Source of the DNA: Arthrospiribacter ruber | GTDB lineage: Bacteria > Bacteroidota > Bacteroidia > Cytophagales > Cyclobacteriaceae | DNA: 64,000 nucleotides | Assembly: GCF_019343195.1 (NCBI RefSeq) | Contig: NZ_RPHB01000001.1 | Coordinates: 558,001-622,000, forward strand | Direction: 5' to 3' | Program-made: the position numbers and the translations under genes | Shown here: one piece after another, positions 16,519 through 24,596 of the stretch | How positions within the stretch are numbered: the first letter of the stretch is position 1 | Layout: each line of letters starts with the position of its first letter | The notes under the pieces: generated by a model | What the model was told of the DNA's origin: nothing | What the model saw: only the letters and a program-made list of their open reading frames with translations | The model's database searches: none

Positions 16519-16638
16519 CAGCACCTACACGCAAGTGGGGGTTCAGTGCTTCTATGAAAGTGAAGTGCTAAATCAAAGTTCTGTACTTTTAATAATGTTC
16601 AGTGCTAAAAATCCCCACCTGCGTGTAGCTGCCAAACG
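16510..16638 (+). other. attC-like site
   Basis: Inverse core ACCGCATAAC, left arm AGCACCTACACGCAAGTGGGG, right arm CCCCACCTGCGTGTAGCTGCC, then AAAC and core GTTGAAT. The arms pair over about 18 bp with a few bulges. This is the clearest site in the window. Confidence 0.8.
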
Positions 16639-17059
16639 TTGAATGATATTGTAGGAAAACGCGCCAAGCGGCGCCGGGGAAAGGGAAGCAATGGAAATTT
16701 TGCAGAAGGCAAAAAGCCAAAAATAATGGATTGAAAAAAGGCTAAAGGATTTGTTGAAAAGCCATTTTATTGGCTGGGATTTTAAGGAAACAGAAAATCA
16801 TTTCCATTGCAAACGAATCCCGGCGGACATTTATTGTGCGGGGCTGCGTTTCCTTTTCAGGTTTTGAAAAAAAGAAAAAATTGAAATGAATCAAAACCTG
16901 AACAATTCCTTTGTCCGTGGGCCCCGGATCCTTCCTTTATCCAGGCATAAAGAAAAGACCGGGAACTTGGGAGCCTCCCATCCAAAGGACAACATCATTC
17001 AACACCCGGTTAACCACATACAATGAGGTCTCTGACCGTGTACGGGGTTAACCTGACCG
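16639..17059 (+). repeat. type A spacer cassette, copy 3 (421 bp)
   Basis: Same length and ends as the other copies; TGA subtype. Its attC-like site is 16994-17059. Confidence 0.85.
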
Positions 17060-18229
17060 TTGGCAGCAAGGCTAACACGACACATAAACATAAAACAACA
17101 ACATTAGACAATGGGGCTTTTTGATAAAATATTCGGCAAGAAAGAAGATAAAATTCAGTCATATGATGACTTTTGGAATTGGTTTTCTGCAAACGAACAG
17201 ACATTCTACAAAGTAGTAAAGACAGGTAAAAATATTGAAGTGGACTTTTTCAATAAACTTTCACCAAAACTTGAAGAATTAAAGGATGGTTACTTTTACC
17301 TGACAGGTATGTATGACGACAATACAGCAGAATTGGTATTTACACCTGATGGAGTTTTGAAGAACATTGTTTTTGTTGAAGAACTTGTGAGTTCAGCACC
17401 TAAAATACCAAATTGGAGATTTACTGCTTTAAAACCTGCACTTGAAATAGAGAATGTTGGAATTAAAATGGCAGATTATACTTTTGAGAGTGATAATCTT
17501 TCATTTTACGCAATTGAACATAACAATTATCCTGATGAAGTTGACATAGTTGTAGCCCACAACGACTATAAAGAAGACGACAAATCAACCATAATAAATG
17601 GAACATACATATTCCTTGACAATTATCTCGGTGAACTCAATTCTGTTACAACAATTGACAACTTAACTATAATTTCAAAAGACCAAGCTGAAAAAGAGTT
17701 GATACCAATTGAAAAGCTGAAAGACTATTTGATTTGGCGAGAGAAAGAGTTTTTAGAAAAGTATGATGGAGTTCGTTATAACACAGAGAATGATAGCTAT
17801 TCAAGTTTAGAAGCGACACTTAATAACGGACTTCCCCTAGTTGCAATTATCAATTCAACTTTACTTGATTGGGACAGTAAAGCATCTCATCCTTGGATAT
17901 TAAAAGTTGAAATAAAATTTGACGGCAGTAAAAATAATGGTATGCCTGACAATGATACTTATGAGCAACTTAACAACTTTGAAGAAGAAATAATGACTGA
18001 ACTTAAAGACTTTGAAGGATATTTGAACATAGGCAGACAAACAGCAGACAGTGAAAGAATTGTTTACTTCGCCTGCAAAGACTTTAGGAAACCTTCAAAA
18101 CTTCTTTACAATTTGACAAAGAAACATTCAGACAAATTAGATTTGAGTTATGACCTTTACAAAGACAAATATTGGCAATCATTTGAAAGGTTCAGACCAA
18201 ACTGACAAAAGAAGCCCAGCTGCGAAACG
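17060..18229 (+). mobile_element. cassette with DUF695 protein gene
   Basis: Opens with GTTGGCAGCA after a type A spacer. Only the right end of an attC-like site (AGCTGCGAAAC, core GTTGAAT) remains at 18219-18231; the left arm is missing or heavily degraded. Confidence 0.55.
17111..18205 (+). CDS. DUF695 domain-containing protein
   Basis: 364 aa. The N-terminal about 200 residues are a strand-rich domain of DUF2314/DUF2185-like character (contains GTYIFLDNYLGELNSVTTIDNL), beginning MGLFDKIFGKK. The C-terminal part (about 210-360) fits DUF695: PLVAIINSTLLDWDSKASHPWILKVEI, then IGRQTADSERIVYFACKDFRKPSK. Function is unknown. It is soluble, with no signal peptide. Sole gene of its cassette, 51 bp after the GTT core. 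Confidence 0.75.
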   Translation: MGLFDKIFGKKEDKIQSYDDFWNWFSANEQTFYKVVKTGKNIEVDFFNKLSPKLEELKDGYFYLTGMYDDNTAELVFTPDGVLKNIVFVEELVSSAPKIPNWRFTALKPALEIENVGIKMADYTFESDNLSFYAIEHNNYPDEVDIVVAHNDYKEDDKSTIINGTYIFLDNYLGELNSVTTIDNLTIISKDQAEKELIPIEKLKDYLIWREKEFLEKYDGVRYNTENDSYSSLEATLNNGLPLVAIINSTLLDWDSKASHPWILKVEIKFDGSKNNGMPDNDTYEQLNNFEEEIMTELKDFEGYLNIGRQTADSERIVYFACKDFRKPSKLLYNLTKKHSDKLDLSYDLYKDKYWQSFERFRPN

Positions 18230-18650
18230 TTGAATGATATTGTAGGAAAACGCGCCAAGCGGCGCCGGGGAAAGGGAAGCAATGGAAATTTTGCAGAAGG
18301 CAAAAAGCCAAAAATAATGGATTGAAAAAAGGCTAAAGGATTTGTTGAAAAGCCATTTTATTGGCTGGGATTTTCAGGAAACAGAAAATTATTTCCATTG
18401 CAAACGAATCCCGGCGGACATTTATTGTGCGGGGCTGCGTTTCCTTTTCAGGTTTTGAAAAAAAGAAAAAATTGAAATGAATCAAAACCTGAACAATTCC
18501 TTTGTCCGTGGGCCCCTGATCCTTCCTTTATCCAGGCATAAAGAAAAGACCGGGAACTTGGGAGCCTCCCATCCAAAGGACAACATCATTCAACACCCGG
18601 TTAACCACATACAATGAGGTCTCTGACCGTGTACGGGGTTAACCTGACCG
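18230..18650 (+). repeat. type A spacer cassette, copy 4 (421 bp)
   Basis: TGA subtype, near-identical to copies 1 and 3, with a few substitutions (for example 'gggcccctgatcc'). Its attC-like site is 18585-18650. Confidence 0.85.
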
Positions 18651-18664
18651 TTAGCAGAAATTTT

Positions 18665-19255
18665 ATGAGCAAACCGTACTACAACAAATTACAAAACCTT
18701 CTTGATATGGAAGTTACGGCATTTGATAGACTCTATTCACTCCTACGGTTTACAGATGTAAAGAAAAAAGATTTCGTTCTAAAGGAAGGTGATACGTGTA
18801 AGTTTATTGGGTTGGTACAAAAAGGGACATTACGCACTTTCTATGTCAATGAAAAAGGAGAAGAAGTGAGTTTTCTGTTTCATTTCAATCAGCAAATTGA
18901 AGACATTGTTTTTACTGATTATGAAAGTTTCTTGTTGGAGACACCATCAAAATTGAATATACAAGCATTAGAGGATTCTACCGTTTGTTTTATCAATTAT
19001 GATGATTGGCAAAGACTCTGCAATGAAAGTGATTATTGGATGCATTTTTCCAAGAAAATGACCGAGAAAGTATTTCTGGCTGCAAAAAGAAGAATCGAGG
19101 ATTTACTCTATTATTCGCCGGAAAACAGATACCTGAAATTATTGAAGGACAATCCGCTGCTGTTTCAGAAAATTCCACAAAAACTTATCGCTAGTTATTT
19201 AGGTATTACCCCTCAATCGTTGAGCAGGATTAGAAAACGTATCTGCATTAATTAA
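18665..19255 (+). CDS. Crp/Fnr family transcriptional regulator
   Basis: 196 aa from ATG 18665; an earlier frame start at 18614 lies in the type A spacer. It has an N-terminal cyclic-nucleotide-binding fold (FVLKEGDTCKFIGLVQKGTLRTFY...GEEVSFLFHF), a long dimer helix, and a C-terminal helix-turn-helix KIPQKLIASYLGITPQSLSRIRKR. This short form, without the cAMP phosphate-binding cassette, is common in Bacteroidota and often regulates the adjacent gene. It lies 60 bp ahead of the monooxygenase, so it is likely a one-component sensor controlling that operon. Confidence 0.88.
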   Translation: MSKPYYNKLQNLLDMEVTAFDRLYSLLRFTDVKKKDFVLKEGDTCKFIGLVQKGTLRTFYVNEKGEEVSFLFHFNQQIEDIVFTDYESFLLETPSKLNIQALEDSTVCFINYDDWQRLCNESDYWMHFSKKMTEKVFLAAKRRIEDLLYYSPENRYLKLLKDNPLLFQKIPQKLIASYLGITPQSLSRIRKRICIN

Positions 19256-19315
19256 CTTTAGTGAACGTTTTTTTGTGCTGTACGCTATAGTTTTGCATTA
19301 TAAATTTAGTACAAA

Positions 19316-20443
19316 ATGAAAGCAAAAGTAACCATAATCGGAGCGGGAATAGGCGGGCTAACCACCGCATTGACGCTCAAACGAAAAGGATTGGACGTGG
19401 AAGTCTTTGAAGGTTCTGCAGCCATCAAACCAGTTGGAGCAGGTATAAATATTGCGAACAACGCCATGCAGGTCTTTCAAAAGTTGGGGATACAAGGCAA
19501 AATTGAAAGTGCGGGGAATAGGATGTCCAAAATGAAAATTACCGACAGTCAGCTAAAACCACTTTCCGTAGTTGACCTTTCGGAATATGAACAAAAGTAT
19601 GGCGTTTCAAGCTTTGCAATCCATAGGGGTGAATTGCAAAAAATACTTGCAGAAGAAGTTGGCTATGAGCATATAAGACTGTCGAAACGATTGGTAAGCA
19701 TTGAAAAGAAGGAGCTTTTCAAATTGACCTTTGAAGATGACTCCACTATTACGAGCAAAATTGTGATAGGTGCGGACGGAATAAAATCAGTCGTAAGAAA
19801 CCAATTATTTTCCGAAAACACGTTGCGAGATGCAAGCCAATCCTGTTGGCGAGGGATATGTGAGATTGATTTGCCTGAAAAATACCACAATGAGCTCAAT
19901 GAAGCCTGGGGAAGAGGCAAACGCTTTGGGTTTGTAAAACTCAGTGGCAAAAAAGTGTATTGGTATGCTTTGGCAAATTCGAAAAATATAAAGACGGATG
20001 AAATTAATTTGGTAAATCTTTTTGATGAATTTCATAAGGATATTCCCGCCATTATTTCTTCGACAGCTAAGGATCAGATTATTATAAACGATATCTTCGA
20101 CCTAAAGCCCATCTACAAATGGCATCGTGAAAATGTATGCCTGATTGGAGATGCAGCACACGCCACTACGCCCAACCTAGGGCAAGGGGCTTGTCAGGCT
20201 GTTGAAGACGCTTATGTTTTGGGCAAACTGATTGATGACGGATTTACAATGGAAAATTCATTTGAGGAATATGAGCGGTTGAGACAAAAGAAAGCCCATA
20301 GCATTGTAAATATGAGCTGGACAGTCGGAAAAATGGCACATATAGATAGCCGTTATGGCGTATGGATGCGGAATAAGGCTATGAAATACATGCCAAAATC
20401 AGCCAACAAGAAACAAATGGATATGATTTTCAAACTTAATTAA
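19316..20443 (+). CDS. FAD-dependent monooxygenase (PHBH fold)
   Basis: 375 aa, group A flavoprotein hydroxylase. Motifs: GAGIGGL near the N-terminus (residues about 9-15) for ADP binding, IGADGIKSVVR (the DG motif) near residue 150, and CLIGDAAHATTPNLGQGACQAVEDA near residue 280 for the flavin ribityl. NADPH oxidation and substrate hydroxylation are expected. TetX-type antibiotic inactivation is one possibility for this family, but nothing here identifies the substrate. It is followed one base later by the DUF3995 gene, with the Crp/Fnr regulator upstream. Confidence 0.88.
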   Translation: MKAKVTIIGAGIGGLTTALTLKRKGLDVEVFEGSAAIKPVGAGINIANNAMQVFQKLGIQGKIESAGNRMSKMKITDSQLKPLSVVDLSEYEQKYGVSSFAIHRGELQKILAEEVGYEHIRLSKRLVSIEKKELFKLTFEDDSTITSKIVIGADGIKSVVRNQLFSENTLRDASQSCWRGICEIDLPEKYHNELNEAWGRGKRFGFVKLSGKKVYWYALANSKNIKTDEINLVNLFDEFHKDIPAIISSTAKDQIIINDIFDLKPIYKWHRENVCLIGDAAHATTPNLGQGACQAVEDAYVLGKLIDDGFTMENSFEEYERLRQKKAHSIVNMSWTVGKMAHIDSRYGVWMRNKAMKYMPKSANKKQMDMIFKLN

Positions 20444-20444
20444 T

Positions 20445-20873
20445 ATGACAACGATAATCGCAAGCATTTTATTTGCAATCTTTCTAATTCTTTCCTCTAT
20501 TCACTTTTATTGGGTATTTGGAGGAAAATGGGGCGGTGATGCTGTCCTGCCCACTAAGGATGATGATAGCACAAAAGTCCTTACTCCTTCCATTTTACCA
20601 AGCTTAATTGTTGCACTTGGGCTTTTGGGCATTGGACTTTTAGTTTTGATTATTTCAGGTATTATTTCTTTAGACATACCGCATTGGCTCAACAATTATG
20701 GTCTTTGGGTTATTTCAGGGATTTTTCTCCTGAGAGCAATTGGAGATTTTAACTATGTTGGATTTTTCAAGAAAATAAATCAAACAAAATTTGGACGGAA
20801 TGACACAAAGTATTTTTCGCCATTATGCTTGATCATTGGGGTGCTGACAACGGTTTTGGAACTGTACAAATAA
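20445..20873 (+). CDS. DUF3995 membrane protein
   Basis: 142 aa with four predicted membrane helices. The N-terminal helix is followed by HFYWVFGGKWGGDAVLPT, the recognisable DUF3995 core, and later helices include FLLRAIGDFNYVGFFK. Function is unknown. It starts just after the stop of the monooxygenase gene, so it is in the same operon and cassette. Confidence 0.8.
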   Translation: MTTIIASILFAIFLILSSIHFYWVFGGKWGGDAVLPTKDDDSTKVLTPSILPSLIVALGLLGIGLLVLIISGIISLDIPHWLNNYGLWVISGIFLLRAIGDFNYVGFFKKINQTKFGRNDTKYFSPLCLIIGVLTTVLELYK

Positions 20874-20877
20874 AAAC

Positions 20878-21008
20878 TTCTGCTAACATCACCTATACAC
20901 AAGCAGGGGATTCGTGCTTCGTAGGACAGTAAAGTGCTATATTTAAAGTTCAGTTCTTCGTAGGTAGTTCAGTGGTGAAAATCCCTGCCTGCGTATAGCT
21001 GAAAACCG
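20878..21008 (+). other. attC-like site
   Basis: Inverse core TTCTGCTAAC, left arm ATCACCTATACACAAGCAGGGGATT, right arm AATCCCTGCCTGCGTATAGCTG, then AAAACC and core GTTGAAT. Confidence 0.8.
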
Positions 21009-21429
21009 TTGAATGATATTGTAGGAAAACGCGCCAAGCGGCGCCGGGGAAAGGGAAGCAATGGAAATTTTGCAGAAGGCAAAAAGCCAAAAATAATGGA
21101 TTGAAAAAAGGCTAAAGGATTTGTTGAAAAGCCATTTTATTGGCTGGGATTTTCAGGAAACAGAAAATCATTTCCATTGCAAACGAATCCCGGCGGACAT
21201 TTATTGTGCGGGGCTGCGTTTCCTTTTCAGGTTTTGTAAAAAAGAAAAAATTGAAATGAATCAAAACCTGAGCAATTCCTTTGTCCATGGGCCCCGGATC
21301 CTTCCTTTATCCAGGCATAAAGAAAAGACCGGGAACTTGGGAGCCTCCCATACAAAGGACAACATCATTCAACACCCGGTTAACCACATACAATGAGGTC
21401 TCTGACCGTGTACGGGGTTAACCTGACCG
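21009..21429 (+). repeat. type A spacer cassette, copy 5 (421 bp)
   Basis: TGT subtype like copy 2; single differences such as 'gtccatggg'. Its attC-like site is 21364-21429. Confidence 0.85.
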
Positions 21430-21473
21430 TTATAGCACATTAGATCAATGAACCATATAAAGGTTAAATTCAA

Positions 21474-21884
21474 ATGAAAGAGTTTTTAAGGTCATTTTCA
21501 TATAGAGAAATTCTTTCTTCTTTGTTTGCTGCCTTGATGTTATTGTCGCTTGCTTTTTTATTCAGGAGCCTAAGTTTGTTTGATTCAAAATATATTGTTC
21601 TCAGTTTGGTTATTTTAGGTCCGATTCTTCTTAAACATAGGTTTTATCTTTTGGAGCACAAAAGGAGAAATCGAATATTGGGAAGGATGATTCACAATCT
21701 AATCACAGTCTTATTTATTTTTCTTTTGATTGGAATCAGTTTGAATTTGGTTAACAAATTTTATCAGATAGGGAGCTATTCAAACTTATTTATTTTATCT
21801 GTATTTATAGTTTTCTTGGCAGAATTTGCCTTATCTCTTATAAATCTGATTTTATCAAAGGTTTTTAAATTGTCTTTATGGTAA
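21474..21884 (+). CDS. small integral membrane protein
   Basis: 136 aa with four predicted membrane helices (for example SSLFAALMLLSLAFLF and LFILSVFIVFLAEFALSLI) and a basic loop reading LLEHKRRNRILGR between helices 2 and 3. No family recognised. Its last 7 bases overlap the start of the HEXXH protein gene, so the two are probably made together and act at the membrane as a pair. Confidence 0.65.
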   Translation: MKEFLRSFSYREILSSLFAALMLLSLAFLFRSLSLFDSKYIVLSLVILGPILLKHRFYLLEHKRRNRILGRMIHNLITVLFIFLLIGISLNLVNKFYQIGSYSNLFILSVFIVFLAEFALSLINLILSKVFKLSLW

Positions 21885-22840
21885 AGGTTTATAGGTTAAT
21901 TGGCATTATTATTTTTTCGGCAATTCTGATAGTCTGTTACTTTTTGGAAGTTTCCAAGAAAGAATCTAACCCTGAACAGTACAAAGTTTGGAATGAAGAG
22001 TCAACTCTTGATGAAAGCGATTTTTTATGCAGACCTCCATTTTATGAAGGAAAAGCGGCTGCAAGAATTTCTTGCAAGTATAGAATATATGAAAAACCAG
22101 AGGTAAAGGTGACTGTAATTGTTGATCGATTTAATTCATTTATTCATAAACATCATGTAAGCGATTACTTGATCAGACACGAAGCATATCATTTAAAACT
22201 TGCTCATTTTTTTGCAAAAGAGATCAACCAATCTATCAAAGGAAAAAGCCTTACCTATTCCGAAGCCTATCAATATTTGCAAGACAGAATCCAAAGAGAC
22301 AAGCAATATCAAAAAATATATGATCGAGAAACAAATCATAGCCTCATAAAGCCTAAGCAGAATTATTGGGAATACAAGATTGATTCAATGTTGAACAAAT
22401 CCATTGACTTTCCAATCTTTCAAGAGACAGAAAATATTGAAGTATATTTCCCAGAAAAACCTAAGATCCTAGTAGTTTCTATTGACGATGAAAAATATAA
22501 TGGTTATCTACTTGATAAATATGATGTTAAGTTTTGGATAGTTGATATGGCATTTTACAGTAATGATACTCTAACCATTGAAAATTATTTTGTTAATATC
22601 CTTCATGCAGGAGGGCTATCAGACATAATTGTAAATGGAAATTTACCTCACCTTAAAGCAATTTTTGAGTCCTATAGCCAAGATACCATAGGAAATGAAA
22701 TAGTTTTAGACAAATTACTACTAGGAAAAAACACTTCCTTTTGGCTAAGATTTAGATATCCAATAGTAATAGAAAATGAAGAAGTTTATAAAAGAATGGG
22801 AGATCAATTCTTCAACTCGTTTGAAGTTATTGATAAATGA
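21878..22840 (+). CDS. membrane-anchored DUF922-like putative metallopeptidase
   Basis: 320 aa. An N-terminal membrane anchor (residues about 6-23) is followed by a conserved block: LDESDFLC, a strand region, then IRHEAYHLKLAHFFAKEIN. The HEAYH (His101, Glu102, His105) is a zinc-metallopeptidase HEXXH motif, and its surroundings resemble DUF922 (HEQGHFDI..). Two Cys (51 and 66) may form a disulfide, in line with export. The C-terminal about 140 residues are an extra domain with no match I know. Alternatives: a non-catalytic member of the same fold. It is encoded with a four-helix membrane protein. Confidence 0.6.
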   Translation: MVKVYRLIGIIIFSAILIVCYFLEVSKKESNPEQYKVWNEESTLDESDFLCRPPFYEGKAAARISCKYRIYEKPEVKVTVIVDRFNSFIHKHHVSDYLIRHEAYHLKLAHFFAKEINQSIKGKSLTYSEAYQYLQDRIQRDKQYQKIYDRETNHSLIKPKQNYWEYKIDSMLNKSIDFPIFQETENIEVYFPEKPKILVVSIDDEKYNGYLLDKYDVKFWIVDMAFYSNDTLTIENYFVNILHAGGLSDIIVNGNLPHLKAIFESYSQDTIGNEIVLDKLLLGKNTSFWLRFRYPIVIENEEVYKRMGDQFFNSFEVIDK

Positions 22841-22849
22841 AAAATAAAC

Positions 22850-22977
22850 GTGCTATAACATCACTTTGGATACAGCGGGCGGTTCCGAGTAAATTGAAAG
22901 TTTAGTTTCTTTAAGAAGCTAGGAGTAGGCTGGAAGAGAACGGCTCCGAATGCCCGCCGTCTCCAAGCTGAATCACG
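22850..22977 (+). other. attC-like site
   Basis: Inverse core GTGCTATAAC, left arm CACTTTGGATACAGCGGGCGG, right arm CCCGCCGTCTCCAAGCTGAATCAC, core GTTCTGC. Confidence 0.8.
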
Positions 22978-23064
22978 TTCTGCTACACTTTGGAATATAA
23001 AACCTATTTATATTTTTTCCCATCTAAACAACTCTTTTGTTCCATTATTCGTTAACTTTACGAT

Positions 23065-23430
23065 ATGGAGAAAAAAAGAAGACTGATTTTCTATAAGGAC
23101 TATTTCAATGACTTTTTTGACAAGCTTCCTGAAAAGGTGAAAGGCAAGATCGATGAAGTACTTTATATGATTATGGTTCTTGAAAGAATTCCAGCAAAGT
23201 TTTTCTCCCATATGACTGCTTATGATGGACTCTATGAAATACGGATAGAGTATAGCAGCAATATTTACAGGATATTTTGCTGTTTTGATGAAGGCAGTTT
23301 GATAGTGCTGTTCAATGGATTTCAAAAAAAGTCACAAAAGACCCCTCAAAAAGAAATAGACAAAGCCCTAAAAATCAAAGCCGAGTATTTTGAAGAAAAG
23401 AATAAACAAAATAAAAATGGAAAAAAGTAG
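23065..23430 (+). CDS. RelE/HigB-type toxin (phage Gp49-like)
   Basis: 121 aa, a ribosome-dependent mRNA interferase family. Typical features: FYKDYFNDFFDKLPEKVKGKIDEVL helix, then ERIPAKFFSHMTAYDGLYEIRIEYSSNIYRIFCCFDEGSLIVLFNGFQKKSQKTP, with the conserved Arg of the beta-sheet and a KK/TP near the C-terminus, followed by a lysine-rich tail. It is the intact version of the toxin that is collapsed at 14300. The stop at 23428-23430 overlaps the antitoxin start. The toxin-first order is that of higBA. Confidence 0.85.
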   Translation: MEKKRRLIFYKDYFNDFFDKLPEKVKGKIDEVLYMIMVLERIPAKFFSHMTAYDGLYEIRIEYSSNIYRIFCCFDEGSLIVLFNGFQKKSQKTPQKEIDKALKIKAEYFEEKNKQNKNGKK

Positions 23431-23716
23431 CTCAATTACAACATTCGAAGAACACCTTGAAAAAAGGTATGGGCAAGAAGGCGAAGAAAAAAGAATGGCT
23501 TTTGAAGCAAAGGCTAAGGCTTTTGCAATTGGCGAACTCATAAAAGAAGAGCGAAGACTTTCAAATATGACACAAGAACAACTTGCCACAAAAACAGGGA
23601 CTAAGAAAAGCTTTATCTCCAGGATTGAGAATGGGAAAAGTGATATTCAACTTTCAACACTTTATCGAATATTAGAATTAGGATTAGGTAAAAAAATCTC
23701 ATTCACAATAGAATAA
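23417..23716 (+). CDS. Xre-family antitoxin (HigA-like)
   Basis: 99 aa from ATG 23417. Residues about 37-98 are a helix-turn-helix: IGELIKEERRLSNMTQEQLATKTGTKKSFISRIENGKSDIQLSTLYRILELGLGKK. It would neutralise the toxin encoded just upstream and repress the operon. Overlaps the toxin gene by 14 bp in another frame. The cassette opens with GTTCTGCTAC; its inverse core is degraded (GAAGCACACAC). Confidence 0.88.
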   Translation: MEKSSSITTFEEHLEKRYGQEGEEKRMAFEAKAKAFAIGELIKEERRLSNMTQEQLATKTGTKKSFISRIENGKSDIQLSTLYRILELGLGKKISFTIE

Positions 23717-23721
23717 AAGCG

Positions 23722-23832
23722 AAGCACACACATCACCTTGGATACAGCGGGCGGCCCCGAGTAAATTAAAAGCTTAGTATTTTTAAGAAGTTAGGAGTAG
23801 GCTGGAAGGGAACGGCTCCGAATGCCCGCCGT
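23722..23832 (+). other. attC-like site interrupted near its right end
   Basis: Degraded inverse core, left arm CACCTTGGATACAGCGGGCGG, loop, right arm GCCCGCCGT, then the sequence switches at 23833 to the fixed left end of a type B repeat; the last about 20 bp and the GTT core are lost. Confidence 0.6.
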
Positions 23833-24087
23833 CCCCCTTGGTTCAAGACTTAGTCTTGGACCCTTACCCTCACAGTCTTGGACTGCTAATTCTTCTAAAG
23901 TCTTAGACTTTAATTGACAAAAGTTCCGGATTCTAGGGCTTTTTTGGATTTCTATAGGTGAAATTACCCTGTACGGGGTATTTTATGGGAGGGAGGAAAT
24001 GGGTAGGTTTGGTAATTAGTAAATATCAACAATATTGTTGATAGCATGCCAACTTGAAATGCTTTCCGCTATTGTGGAAAGTAATTG
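23833..24087 (+). repeat. type B repeat, copy 9
   Basis: Full-length: palindromes, terminator, TACCCTGTACGGGGTA, and a hairpin with GATAGCAT and ATGCTTTC arms, ending in the core GTTGGTGG at 24087. Confidence 0.8.
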
Positions 24088-24124
24088 TTGGTGGTCAGGC
24101 TAAAAACGGCACAATGCAAATCAA

Positions 24125-24478
24125 ATGACACCAAAAGATATTTTACAGAAATGGATTGACGCATTTAACAAGGCAGACTTAGAAACAATTTCAGATTTAT
24201 ATGCTGATAATGCTGTCAACCACCAAGTTGCAAACTACCCTGTTGTTGGCAAACCTGCAATCAAGGAAATGTTTAAAGGAGAATTTGAAACAGCCGAAAT
24301 GACCTGTATCCCTGAAAACATTTTTGAAGACGGGGAATGGGCAATTTTAGAATGGAGGGACCCAAATGGACTGCGAGGTTGTGGTTTTTTCCAGATTAAA
24401 AACAATAAGATTGTATTTCAACGCGGTTATTGGGATAAACTCTCATTTTTGAAACTACATAAATTGCCAATTGAATAA
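24125..24478 (+). CDS. NTF2-like / SnoaL-type protein
   Basis: 117 aa. Starts with the typical DILQKWIDAFNKADLETISDLYADNAVNH helix-strand, then GKPAIKEMFKGEF, and a C-terminal half with AILEWRDPNGLRGCGFFQIKNNKIVFQRGYWDKL, all usual for a limonene-epoxide-hydrolase/SnoaL-like fold. Small cytosolic enzyme or binding protein; substrate not predictable. It is the first gene of the last cassette. Confidence 0.8.
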   Translation: MTPKDILQKWIDAFNKADLETISDLYADNAVNHQVANYPVVGKPAIKEMFKGEFETAEMTCIPENIFEDGEWAILEWRDPNGLRGCGFFQIKNNKIVFQRGYWDKLSFLKLHKLPIE

Positions 24479-24482
24479 GGAA

Positions 24483-24596
24483 ATGAAAAGCAAAATTATC
24501 TATCTTCTGATTGGACAAAAAGGTAGCGGAAAATCCTTCATTGGAACTTTGATGGAAAAGGAGTTTGGGATAAAATTTATTCGAGTAGAAGATTGA
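24483..24596 (+). pseudogene. truncated P-loop kinase-like gene
   Basis: 37 codons: MKSKIIYLLIGQKGSGKSFIG, a textbook nucleoside-kinase-type P-loop (GQKGSGKS), then a stop at 24594. Only the first about 35 residues of what would be an about 170-200 residue kinase remain. It starts 4 bp after the NTF2-like gene. The break probably marks the right end of the array. Confidence 0.6.

Larger units (their letters stand above)
15791..16638 (+). mobile_element. cassette with two small genes
   Basis: Opens with GTTATGCGGC; inverse core ACCGCATAAC at 16510-16519, 9 of 10 complementary. It parallels the two-gene cassette at 10537-11277. Confidence 0.75.
18651..21008 (+). mobile_element. three-gene cassette (Crp/Fnr regulator, flavin monooxygenase, DUF3995)
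   Basis: Opens with GTTAGCAGAA; inverse core TTCTGCTAAC at 20878-20887 is a 10/10 reverse complement. At 2358 bp it is long for a cassette and holds a complete regulator plus two-gene operon. Confidence 0.75.
21430..22977 (+). mobile_element. cassette with membrane protein and HEXXH protein
   Basis: Opens with GTTATAGCAC; inverse core GTGCTATAAC at 22850-22859 is a 10/10 reverse complement. Two overlapping genes. Confidence 0.75.

Noticed and set aside
2071-24087. CRISPR array suggested by many short palindromes and repeats
   Set aside because: Repeats are about 190-421 bp, spaced by genes, and lack the regular about 30-bp repeat and spacer structure and any cas gene.
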